Source: Aphanomyces cochlioides
Lineage: Eukaryota; Oomycota; Saprolegniomycetes; Saprolegniales; Verrucalvaceae
DNA: 64,000 nucleotides
Direction: 5' to 3'
Assembly (NCBI GenBank): GCA_019828595.1
Contig: JAHQRK010000018.1
Location: 868,001-932,000 of the forward strand
Shown here: positions 53,525 to 63,647 of the stretch, piece after piece
Layout of the letters: every line of letters begins with the position of its first letter
Position numbering within the stretch: the stretch's first letter is position 1
Program-made: the position numbers and the translations under genes
Notes under the pieces: generated by a model
Databases searched by the model: none
What the model was told of the DNA's origin: nothing
The model's input: only the letters and a program-made list of their open reading frames with translations

Positions 53525-53797
53525 GGGCCCGTCTGGCAACCGAAAATATTACAATAAATAGGTCCAAAATGCCATTTTGAGGCCAAATTCAATATTTAGG
53601 TCAAAATATGAACTTGTTTATCTCCAAGAGTTTTGCACCAAATCCAATATTTTTGGTTGGGATATACTCACTGGAGGCTCCCAAAATGCCATTTTGCGAG
53701 ATGGAGGTTTTACCTCTATTTTGAATATGCCATCAGTAGTTGATCCCACTTAAGCTGAAAATGGCATATTGATTTTGAATTTTTGCCAGACGCACCC
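53525..53797. mobile_element. Complete 273-bp MITE, TTA duplication
   Basis: The ends are GGGCCCGTCTGGCAA and, at the right, TTGCCAGACGCACCC. They are imperfect inverted repeats flanked by TTA on both sides (53522-53524 and 53798-53800). The interior holds the conserved stretch CCAAATCCAATATTTTTGGT. It has the size and termini of a Harbinger-derived MITE and no coding capacity. Confidence 0.75.
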
Positions 53798-53879
53798 TTA
53801 GTTGATTACATTTGTCCAATCAAACGTATTCAATAAAATAATTGGTCAAAATTTACAAGCCGAGATTCCTCTCAGCAAA

Positions 53880-54001
53880 TTCCGATAACAAGTCATTTTA
53901 CGAAATAGAGGTTTTACCTCCACTTTGAATATGCCAAAAATCGTTGATCCCAATTTAGCTGAAAATGGCATATTGATTTTGAAATTTTGCCAGACGCACC
54001 C
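53880..54001. mobile_element. Partial MITE of the same family
   Basis: Only the distal part is present (from TTACGAAATAGAGGTTTTAC to the terminal GCCAGACGCACCC). The left half is missing. Confidence 0.55.
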
Positions 54002-54086
54002 TAAAGCTTTGCGTCCTTCCATTGATGTCAGGGAAAAATATCTTTCACTGAAATCAATATGCCATTTTCAGCAAAATTGGGGTTAA

Positions 54087-54358
54087 GGGTGCGTCTGGCA
54101 AAATATCAAAATCAATATGCCATTTTCAGCTAAATTGGGATCAACGATTTTTGGCATATTCAAAATGGAGGTAAAACCGCTATTTCGTAAAATGGCATTT
54201 TGGGAGCCTCCAGTGAGTATATCCCAACCAAAAATATTGGATTTGGTGCAAAACTCTGAGATAATCAAGGTCATATTTTTACCTATATTATTGAATTTGG
54301 CCTCAAAATGCCATTTTGGGCTTATTTATTGTAATATTTTCGGTTGCCAGACGTGCCC
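54087..54358. mobile_element. Complete 272-bp MITE, TAA duplication, opposite orientation
   Basis: The start GGGTGCGTCTGGCAAAAT and the end GGTTGCCAGACGTGCCC are flanked by TAA (54084-54086 and 54359-54361). The body is the reverse complement of the 53525-53797 copy with few changes. Confidence 0.75.
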
Positions 54359-54574
54359 TAACGATTTATGGCATTTTCAAAATAGAGGTAAAACTCCATC
54401 TCGTAAAATGGCATTTTGGGAGCCTCCAGTGAGTATATCCCAACCAAAAATATTGGATTTGGTGCAAAACTCTTGGAGATAACAAGTTCATATTTTGACC
54501 TAAATATTGAATTTGGCCTCAAAATGGCATTTTGGACCTATTTATTGTAATATTTTCGGTTGCCAGACGGGCCC
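54359..54574. mobile_element. Partial MITE abutting the complete copy
   Basis: It begins directly after the TAA of the previous copy, lacks the first ~60 bp and ends GGTTGCCAGACGGGCCC at 54574, followed by TAA. The head-to-tail contact suggests one copy inserted into another. Confidence 0.6.
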
Positions 54575-54615
54575 TAAAAAATATTGTTTCAATTAATATA
54601 TTTATTGACAATAAA

Positions 54616-56114
54616 TTATTTTAAGGGTGAAGGGGTTACATCCAAGCCAGCGAGATATGACACACTGTGGATAACATCCACAGCATCCAAGTAAAAAAGC
54701 TGCATACTGCCGTGTTGATCCCTCGGTGGGAGGACAATGGATGCAAGATAGTCAGTGCACACACGTCTACGTCGAGAATGCACGCAGGAATGCGGTGAGT
54801 CTGCGCGGTCCTGGTGCTTTGAATCGCCGAGTTTCTCGTTGACATTGCGTGGAATGTTCGACGACACGGCCATACGCTACTGTCGAGCCGCATGCTCATG
54901 AGGCCCTCTCTTTCAAGCGGACGAGCAAAGGATGTACATTTTTGGCGGACACGTTCGTCGACAATATCCATAGCTTGGACTCTTCGTACATGCAACACAT
55001 GGAACGCTACTCATCAATTTTTGTACTCCGAGTAGAGGACAAACGGATCACAGTTCGGAAAGCAACGAGATCGCCCAAACTTGACAGCCTTCTGCAGAAC
55101 ACTCCATGGTCTGCGTGCATTGTCCAGTCTTAGCGAATCTAACTGTGCGATAGGAAGTCGTGACAGCTCACGGTCATGGTCACACAAGTCCGCCTTTGGT
55201 CATGGTGATGCATGTCAAGGCGATGCAACTCGTGAAGCTGGTCCAAGAGCGTGGTGGTAATGCCAGGTGGCCGCGCGCTTCAACCAAGGAAGAAATTCAC
55301 TAAGACTCGATGTCCATCGGCTGAAGCTTTGGCGTTGTCTTTGATCATTTCCTTCCGTCCATGGTGGATCTCCAAGTTCCTCGCTGCTGAAACGCCCGAT
55401 CTTTCAAGAAGCGGTCAATTTGACCTCGCGTTGCTCGCAATCACCACCCATGACAAACCTCGATCTGGTCATGCTTATTACACGCCGCGAGTAAACTTGC
55501 TCTCGTTGCAATCATTGCACGTCCTTCAACATCCAACGCACGTTCCACGTCAGTGTCGTCGCACAAGACTGTACAATTTCGAGGTCGAGCGGGTTTGCGG
55601 CGCGTCGGCTCAACAAATCGACGAGCCGCGTCTTGATCGTGCTGACTGTACGCAAAAGAATAAACACCACCCGTGGTTGTCTTCCTCCACATGCATCTTG
55701 CCATCTGTCGAGCATAACATGGATCCAACCTCCCACTCATCTACAACGACGACATGTTCGACGATCTGTTCCATTCTCTCTCTTGTGGGCAGCCGACCGC
55801 TCCATCTGGCGGCGTCAATGGAGCCTCTGCAATGCCGTTCCAAGCTCCTCTTCCAATCCGCACCTCCCCGCTCTGCCTCCATAAAAGAGCCTATCGCTTT
55901 CCAAGTCCAGTCGCAAGATGATGGAGACTCGATCGAATTTCATCCCGCAAAGCCTCTCGAATCGAGAAATTGCACCACAATCAACTGTCTCACCAAAAAA
56001 ACATGTCACCAGAACGAAACTCAAAATATTTCAAACTCCAAACTACATGTATTCACACTGTCAATTCTCGATATTATTGTGGTTTTAATAAAAAACTGGA
56101 GTCGTGCGGAATAA
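54616..56114. pseudogene. Decayed coding region, origin unclear
   Basis: Several short frames on both strands look protein-like but none extends. On the minus strand, VCTDYLASIVLPPRDQHGSM with FYLDAVDVIHSVSYLAGLDV ends near 54616. On the plus strand, NLPLIYNDDMFDDLFHSLSC continues to FPSPVAR near 55917. I cannot join them by splicing. They may be remnants of one or two genes pushed into the transposon island. A GGGTGAAGGGGTTA string lies at 54626-54640. Confidence 0.3.
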
Positions 56115-56167
56115 ATTTTGACGCAAGCAAATTGATGCAACAATTGACGCATACGAATTTCAAGTGA

Positions 56168-57105
56168 AAAGAAATTGAATGTTTCGAACATGTTTTCAAA
56201 TATTTAAAACGTTTGAAATTACACTATTTAATGGTCACGATGGGAAGAAAATGTTTGCGTAAACTTTAAATAGTGTATGCGTCAATTATTTGAAACATTT
56301 TCAAAACACCTCAAATTTCCAGTTTTGGACAAAACGACAATAACCCTAGTGGAAAACTTATTGTCAATTCCGGCCAAATTTGCAGATTTCGATTGATTTA
56401 GCACTTTGTGAAGATCCACTCAAGAATCGACCCTTTAATCTTTTTGGTCGAATTGATGATAATTAAGATCCTGCAACACTCAAATGGGACTCTGCAATGC
56501 ACCAACATGCGCATATGAATGCCGTTTACCTCTGCTTGTATGTTCACTTCATGTGCATTCTATTGTTTGGCGACATCCACTCGCGTCGTAGGCTAGGGGA
56601 GAGTTGTGCGCTGTAGACCAACCTGGCGACGCTCTGGTTGGGAGGCTTATGGAACTGGGGGTGTTTCCAAAAGCTGTTGGATGTGACTTGGCTATGTATC
56701 TAGCATAGTGGGTGTATGGTCGATACTTCTATTCATCACAGATTTTCTCAAGTCATAACTTTGTGCCCCAAAATTGAGACAGCTTTGATTGGCTGAAAAC
56801 AAGCCCAAAATTCCTCAAAACCTCCCAATATAGATATTTATTTGTTTTTACAGTTCTGCGTCATTGCTCGATCGATTTGACTTGATCGATTGAATCAATC
56901 GATCTTGGAAATTTTGAGTAAAACGCGCAATATTTATGCTCATATTATATTTAAAACTAACGTGTTTGGTGAGATATTTTGACTGATACGGTCCTGAGTT
57001 CCATGAATCCGGTACTTCTGGGCACAGTGGCATGATGTCTGCATCTGTGGTGCAGATTGGATCGCCGTGTCCCAACGGAACTGGCCTCTTCTTGCCACAC
57101 CGACG
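56168..57105. other. Intergenic sequence, right edge of the transposon island
   Basis: This is AT-rich sequence with no supported gene. It contains imperfect inverted segments around 56200-56300 (TTTAAATAGTGTA and TACACTATTTAA), which could be a small foldback element. Confidence 0.4.
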
Positions 57106-58041
57106 ATGGAGGGATCCAATGTCTCATTTCCGAACAGAGCGATGACGCGACAAGACGCGCCACAGCAGCAGAGTACAGCAACCACGACGACGACGATGGA
57201 GTGGACGGCAGAAGAGGTCGAACGATTCCATCATGCGCTCTCCGTGTTTGAAGAAGGACAGTGGAAAGAAATTGCCACGTACATAGGCACGTCCAGATCG
57301 CCCCAACAGATCCAAGCGTACTATGACTCGTGCATCGCGCCCACGAAACGGTCCGGGGGACAACGACGACGACGAAGTTGGGAAGACGGACATGCACGGG
57401 GAGGACCATCCACACCGTCGACACAAGCACGGCCCAACTATTTGCATCCACCGCCGTCCCTTGCCCGACCATTTCTGCCGTCCCCACGACACACTCCAAC
57501 CGGCAGCAGCAGCGCGAATGGACGTCGATCCATGGAAGCGATGTTCAATGTCGTCTTAGATCTCTTCCCAGGCACGACGTTCCGCGACAAGCTCATCAAG
57601 TTTTACTACGAGTACAACCCATCCAAGGTGAATGAAGTGGACCAGATCTTGATCCAGTTCCGCAATCGCGAAGTGCGCCTCTTCCTCAACCTCGCTGTCA
57701 AGTACCGCCTCGCGCAGAATCTCCCACCGGAACTTGTCGACATCACGAAGCGAAACCTGTTGCGGGCCACGACGCCGAAACAATCCCAGGACAGCAATCT
57801 GCGCATGCTGAGCAGCATTGTCCCCTCATCCACGACTGCAACCACGACGAACGGAACAACGACGACAAGTTCTTCGTTCCTTGCCCGCCCAATTGCAGGG
57901 CGGGTGTCGCCGACAGAGAGTTTGCCGACGCTGCGATCATACGTCGGTCAATCGACGCCGTCGTTGCCGCCAGTGTCTGCCGCGATGGACGTCCCCACGT
58001 GGTCCAACCCGCAGCCTCCCCCTCCGTCGTATCTAGTGTAA
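57106..58041 (+). CDS. SANT/Myb-like nuclear protein
   Basis: This is a 311-residue protein from ATG 57106; ATGs at 57142 and 57196 are alternatives. One SANT domain is present: MEWTAEEVERFHHALSVFEE, then WKEIATYIGTSRSPQQIQAY. A Pro/Ser-rich linker follows, then a helical block of unknown type (MFNVVLDLFPGTTFRDKLIK, FYYEYNPSKVNEVDQILIQF, RNREVRLFLNLAVKYRL) and a Ser/Thr/Pro-rich tail. The organisation (one SANT repeat plus a conserved helical domain) suits a transcriptional regulator. The second domain is not one I recognise; it may be specific to oomycetes. Confidence 0.7.
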   Translation: MEGSNVSFPNRAMTRQDAPQQQSTATTTTTMEWTAEEVERFHHALSVFEEGQWKEIATYIGTSRSPQQIQAYYDSCIAPTKRSGGQRRRRSWEDGHARGGPSTPSTQARPNYLHPPPSLARPFLPSPRHTPTGSSSANGRRSMEAMFNVVLDLFPGTTFRDKLIKFYYEYNPSKVNEVDQILIQFRNREVRLFLNLAVKYRLAQNLPPELVDITKRNLLRATTPKQSQDSNLRMLSSIVPSSTTATTTNGTTTTSSSFLARPIAGRVSPTESLPTLRSYVGQSTPSLPPVSAAMDVPTWSNPQPPPPSYLV

Positions 58042-58067
58042 TCTAAAACACATCGAACTCGCTTTGT

Positions 58068-59969
58068 TCACGTGACGATCTCACTCAGTCGATTGCTCTC
58101 CTCGGCGACTTGACGACGGAACGGCTGCCCATCGGCGCTTCGGGGGATCTCCCTCACAGCCACGAGGCCATGGATGTGTTTGGACGGAGGGATCTGCTTG
58201 GCGGCAAAGATCGCAACGCTCCGCAGCGCATCTTCAAGATATGTCTGGGCCGTGGAAGCGAGCTGGACAAACCCAACGAGCTGCGGCGGGGCGGCTGGAT
58301 CGGTCTTCTCGATGAGAACAGCAGCGTCGTCGACGAGCGGGTGCGACGCAAGCACTTCTTCCAGCTCGAGCGTCGTCGTGGATTCCGTGCCAAGGTTGAC
58401 AATCCCGTCCTTCGAACCGATACCGTGCACTTGACCTGACGCATCCGTGTACACCATCGCATGCGTCAGTAGTGTACAGTCGCCACGGCTGCCGCCACCG
58501 TCGCCTCCAGGAGCGATTTTGGACGACAGACAGAGCTCCCCGACCTAGAAGTGACTCATAGGACTGCTTCCAAGTACGATGAGACCTGCTTTGGTCCCAG
58601 GGCTTCGCCAGTCGTGAGACTTCGCACAGAGACGAGAACGCTGGCGAGCGCAGATCCCATGGCTCTCACGTGCGTCGGAGGGATCGGAAACGACAGCACG
58701 TCGGAGAGAGTGGCAACCCCCGCGGTCGCAGTGGACCCAAAACCTCGGCGGAACTTCATTTCGGGTTTCCATTTGCTCGACAGCGTCGCGAGCGCGCGCA
58801 GTGTCCGCGGGAGACTTGGTACCGACGCGCCGATGCACACCACTTGATTGAGACAGGCTAGCGCGTCGTGGACTTTGCACACGTCCGGCAGGCGTGTCGT
58901 CGTTGTCACGAGCACCGACGGCTACGATAGGCATTGAGGCGAAGGGAGAAGGAGCGATGGGAAGACCTTGGCAGCGCGCAGTGCTTTGGCGAGATCTGTT
59001 GCAGTTGTCGGCGGAGCTTCAAGAAGATGAAAAGACGAGCCAAAGTAGAGGCACGGGAGCCACACAAACGTGAGTGCTTCTGGAGAATGGAGCGGCAGCA
59101 GCGACAAGATCGTTTCGCCATGGAAGTTCATGGACGACGCGACCGCGCTCTCCATCGCAACGAGGAGATCGTCGTGCGCATATGAAGACACGCGTGGCTC
59201 CAGTGTCGCCACATCGCTTCCATGGATCGTCAGAGCGAGCTGGCTTGGATGCGTCAACTAGACGGAGACCATGAAGCAAGGCGAGACGAGGAAGATGGGC
59301 ATCCTCTACTTACGTGAGCGTGCTTGATCGGATTGAAGGAGGGAAGAGCGGACAAATCGGCGTACGACAGATCTCCCGCGACGTCCTTGTCAAGGCTGAA
59401 CGTCTACAGAGAAGGTTCATGCGTCAAGGAAGAGCTCAAACGACGAACATGAAGGCGAGGAAGCGTTGTCAATGCAGGCAGTTGTCCATTGTCGTCGATG
59501 CACGCCCATGTCGCCATGATGGACGACACTGGAATCAACGGCGAGCCGACCAACGTGACGGATCCGCCGAGCGTCCAGACAGCCGAGATGACGAGAAACG
59601 ACCGCAGAGATGACTTTGTCGCGAGCATGAGCATGACGTCCGAGACTCCAAAGCCGCAGCGCTTGAGTCCATCCGCTATAGCGCCAACAGAGTGCACCAG
59701 GCGGTCATGAGCCACGACTTCTCCAGACCGGCAGTCCGTGACGCTGCAGTTTGGTCCATGGACACGCGTGAACTGAAGGATGTAGCTCGCCATGTTGAAA
59801 GACGCCACGAGCGATGGCTTATCTACAGCGCATGAGCCATCTCACCGTCATGACGGCATGAAGACGACGTACCGATGGCGTCGATGTTCGCAGCATCCAC
59901 GGGCGTGGACGGACCTCCATCGGCGAGACTGAGCTGGACCAAGTCGTCCAGATCATGCGGATGGCTCAT
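58068..59969 (-). CDS. Acyl-CoA synthetase (AMP-binding)-like protein lacking key catalytic motifs
   Basis: Read from ATG 59969 (MSHPHDLDDLVQLSLADGGP), exons joined by short introns give about 500 residues with the ANL-family layout. N-terminal: FTRVHGPNCSVTDCRSGEVV and MLMLATKSSLRSFLVISAVW. Middle: LTHPSQLALTIHGSD, LSLLPLHSPEALTFVWLPCL and RRGFGSTATAGVATLS, which takes the place of YGxTE. C-terminal: ELEEVLASHPLVDDAAVLIE and VREIPRSADGQPFRRQVAEE. The P-loop usually read as SSGTTGxPKG is replaced by ALPSFNPIKHAH, the hinge Arg region reads SKDGIVNLG, and the catalytic Lys of the GK motif is Gln. It is probably an inactive paralogue. Exon boundaries near 59300 are the least certain. Confidence 0.7.
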
Positions 59970-60433
59970 GAGGCTGTCGGATCTTGTCGACTAGAGTTCA
60001 CCAAGACGAGCGTTAATGACCGACGGCGTCGGCAAGGCAGTCGAGCTGTGCGACGTACATGGCATGAGCGACAAGTCTACAGACTCGTGAAATCTTTCAC
60101 CTTGGTCAGCTACAGCGTACCTCTCGCTGGAGTTCCTCGTGGATTTGGTCCATCATCTCTTGCTTGAACGTCTGGAGCTTACTAGAAAGAGCTGCAGACG
60201 GCGCGATGGCGCTCATGGACGTACCTGTCGACTTGCGCCAAGATGGAGTCGATCGTGGCGGTGCGATCTGCATCCATTTCGCGCTGCACGGCCTTGGTGC
60301 ACTTTGTCAATTGCTCCGCGAATGCCACCTCCATGCTATTCTTAATGCATCATCAAGGGAAACAAAGTCAAACCTCGAGTTCCTTGGTCAGGATCGCGAC
60401 GTCGATCTCACATGGCGCCATCGCCCTGGTCAT
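59970..60433 (-). CDS. Coiled-coil exons upstream of, or joined to, the ligase-like gene
   Basis: From ATG 60433: MTRAMAPCEIDVAILTKELE, a 33-bp intron, NSMEVAFAEQLTKCTKAVQR, EMDADRTATIDSILAQVD, a 43-bp intron, and KLQTFKQEMMDQIHEELQRE. This is a strongly helical, coiled-coil segment. A further intron of 66 bp ending CTCTAG would place it in frame with the ligase-like protein, giving a fused N-terminus. A separate short protein is equally possible. Transcripts are needed to choose. Confidence 0.45.
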
Positions 60434-60598
60434 TTCCATCGACAGTTTCAAGCTTCAGTTACAACAGTGTTTCATCCTAAAATAAAAAGATTTTATTTTC
60501 ACTGGATTAAAGTATTGGAATGCATGAAATTTAATATAACGACTAATTTCCGCCAATCATCATTTTGACTTGATTCGATTGGCACCAAGTGGATCGTC

Positions 60599-63594
60599 AT
60601 GGCAGCGACGGACGAAGGAAGCTCCGACATTGCCGGCGGCGCGGCTCCTGTGAACATGCAACCACCGATCGTAGCGTCTTCAACGTCCGCTGAACGCACG
60701 TTCTGCGATGAACTCGAAGAAGATTTGACACCAACCACGACAGAGAATGAGAACGCAACCGGATTGCTCAAAGGAGAAGCACTCCTCGACCATATTCGCC
60801 AAGGCGTCATCGGCCGCAACAGCGCGTTTGAAACGCCATTTGGAACACGTCCCCTTGTCTATGCGGACTACACTGCCAGTGGACGCTCGCTCCAAGCGAT
60901 TGAAGACTACATGCAGATGGAAGTCTTGCCTCAATATGGCAATACACACACGACAACGTCCATCACGGGCCTGCAGTCGACTTGTTTCCGCCACGAAACG
61001 CGCCAAATCGTCGCCCAAGCCGTGAATGCCAAGATCACAGGCCGAGGTGCTGAAGACGTTGTCTTGTTCACGGGTAGCGGCAGTACGAGTGCCGTTGTGA
61101 AGCTTGTCCAAGCTCTCGGTTTGCACATTCCGATCGCACGAGGCGCGTCCAAGCCCGTCGTCTTTGTCGGTCCCTTCGAGCACCATTCGAACCTTCTTCC
61201 ATGGCGAGAAAGCTCGGCCGACGTTGTGTCGATTCCTGAAAACGCTGCAGGGCAAGTCGACCTCGAAGTTCTTCGTCAGCAGCTCGCTCTGCATGCCGAC
61301 CGTCCATTGAAGATCGGGTCGTTCTCTGCCGCGTCCAATTTGACGGGCATCCTCAGCGACGTCGACGGCATCACGTGTCTTCTCCACGAGCACGGCGCGT
61401 TGGCATTTTGGGACTATGCGGCCTGTGCTCCGTACGTCAACATCGACATGAATCCTGTGGTCGTGGGAGAACGCCGTCCGTTCGTGTACAAGGACGCGAT
61501 CTTTCTCTCGGGCCACAAGTTCTTGGGCGGTCCCGGCTCTCCTGGCGTGCTTGTCGTGAAGAAACGCCTCTTGGGCAATCCCGTGCCGACGTGTCCAGGC
61601 GGCGGCACTGTCTTCTATGTCACCGAGGAGGACCACCGCTACTTGTCGAACCGCGAAGAACGAGAGGAAGGCGGCACTCCGGACACGCTTGGCTCCATTC
61701 GCCTCGGTCTCGCGTTTGAACTCAAGCAACGCATTGGCGTCTCGACCATCGTGGAGCGTGAAGAACGCAACGTCCGCCGCGTTCTCGACGCTCTGCAGAA
61801 CCACGACCGAGTGGTCCTTCTCGGGTACGACCGTCATCTTGCTCGCGTCATCTTTGTTGTAGCCACGAGTTCTCTCAAGCGCGCCTTCCCATCTTTTCCT
61901 TCTTGGTCCGTGCTGGCCGTCGCTTCCTCCACTACAACTTTGTCTGCGCGCTGCTGAACGATCTCTTTGGCATTCAATCCCGCGGCGGCTGTCAATGCGC
62001 TGGACCATACGGCCAACGCCTTCTCGGCATCAGCAAGCCCGACCAGCGCGCGTTAGAAGCTGCTTTGATCGACAAGACGGAAGTTTTGCGGCCGGGATTC
62101 TCCCGCGTGAGCTTTCCTTACATCATGGACGACGTCGAAGTCGACTACACCCTCGCCGCGATCGACTTTGTCGCGACGGACGGCTGGAAATTCCTGCCGC
62201 AGTACCGCTTCAACCACAAGACGGGCGAGTGGAAGCACCGCACGCGCTTTACAAAGTTCCCCACGCGCAAGTGGCTGACTCGCGCGACGTTTACTGCAAA
62301 GCCCGCGGCGCCAACAACTTTGACCACGTCATACGCCGATTACTTGGAACAAGCCAAGGAACTCGCAGTCCAAGCCGTCTCGGACGTCCGCGCGACGCCG
62401 CTAAGCCACGCTGGCATGCTCGACGACTCGAAAGCCTACCTACGATGGTTTATCTACCCGTCGGAAGTCCTCGCCGTGCTTGACGCTAAGGAGTCCGACT
62501 TGGCCTTGGACAATCTAGAAGGACCTATCCAGCCGCATGTGTACGGCGCGCCGACGCCAGCAACGCCAGTCGCCGTCGCAAAGTCAGTCGATTCGACGGC
62601 TGGTGCAGTCTGCTTGACGTGTCCTCGTGCCACCAAGAGCGAGAAATACCCGCTGCGGAGCCAAGCGGTAGATTCAAATCCACTGCAGGGACTGCAGCAA
62701 GCGATTGCGTCGACGGACAAGATCTCGGCGCAAGTGTCGACGACGCAGCTCTTCCCGCAACCTCCCAAGAAGATCATGCGTCTTGTCGGGCAGGCCATGA
62801 TGCAGTGGCGGATGATTCAAGACGGCGATCGGCTTTTGCTCGGCGTCTCGGGCGGGAAAGACTCGCTGAGCTTGCTGCACATCTTGCTCACGTTGCAAAA
62901 ACGAGCGCCCGTCCGCTTCACCGTCGCGTGCGCCACGGTGGACCCGCAGACGCCGTCGTTCGATCCAAGTCCGCTCAAGGAATACATGAAGACACTCGGC
63001 GTGGAGTACCATTACCTCTCGGAGAACATTGTCGAGCGCGCGGCGTGCGAGATGGAAGGCGATTCGCTCTGCTCGTACTGCTCGCGCATGAAACGCGGCT
63101 TGCTCTACACGTGCTGCCGCAAGCACAAGTTCAACAAGCTCGTCCTCGCGCAGCATCTCGACGATCTCGCCGAGAGTTTCATCATGTCGGCCATGTACAA
63201 TGGCCAAGTCCGCACGATGAAAGCCAAGTACATGAACGATACCAACGACGTGGAGATCCTACGGCCGCTCGTCTACGTCCGCGAAGATGCGCTCAAGCAG
63301 TTTGCCTACGTGTCGCGGCTCCCGATCATCAATGAAAACTGCCCCGCGTGCTTTGAACAGCCCAAGGAACGCCAGCGCGTCAAGAAGATGCTCTTCAAGG
63401 AGGAAAGTCTCAATCCAGACGTGTACAACAGCTTCCGCCGCGCCTTGTTGCCGCTCATGGACAACGACATCTACGCGCCGCTCAATGCGATCCGAGCGCG
63501 CATTGACACACAGAAGAAAGCCAAGAGCAACACGACAGCGTCGACGCGGCAACCGTCGTCGTCGCGACACCACGTCGATCTCGATGAATTGTAA
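60599..63594 (+). CDS. Cysteine desulfurase-TtcA-type tRNA thiolase fusion
   Basis: Two exons (60599-61824, 61863-63594; 38-bp intron) make one 985-residue frame. Residues ~55-480 are a class V aminotransferase. The PLP lysine is in LSGHKFLGGPGSPGVLV, the cofactor histidine pair in FVGPFEHHSNLLPWRE, and the persulfide-type cysteine in IQSRGGCQCAGPYGQRLLG. Residues ~480-710 form a linker domain. Residues ~730-930 are a PP-loop thiolase of TtcA type: LLLGVSGGKDSLSLLHILL, the Cys pair SLCSYCSRMKRG, AQHLDDLAESF, and a third Cys in ENCPACFEQPKERQRVKKML. TtcA-type enzymes bind a 4Fe-4S cluster and insert sulfur into tRNA C32. The fusion joins the sulfur donor with the acceptor enzyme. Location unknown. 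Confidence 0.88.
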
Positions 63595-63647
63595 AATCTA
63601 CATGAAAATTCTTCTTCCATGTCGATATCGCTTTAAAATTCCTAGCG

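Noticed and set aside
37036..54574. Similarity between the Harbinger terminus (GGTTGTCAGAC) and the MITE terminus (GGTTGCCAGAC)
   Set aside because: The strings stand in opposite orientation relative to the element ends, so the MITEs cannot be assigned to this Harbinger copy on that basis.
55251..56114. A 287-codon plus-strand frame
   Set aside because: The composition is irregular (many Cys, His and Ser runs), there is no domain, and it overlaps other protein-like fragments in different frames. It is treated as part of a decayed region.
60680..62008. A 442-codon frame on the minus strand
   Set aside because: It lies entirely antisense to the cysteine desulfurase coding sequence. It reflects the strong codon bias of that gene and has no motif of its own.
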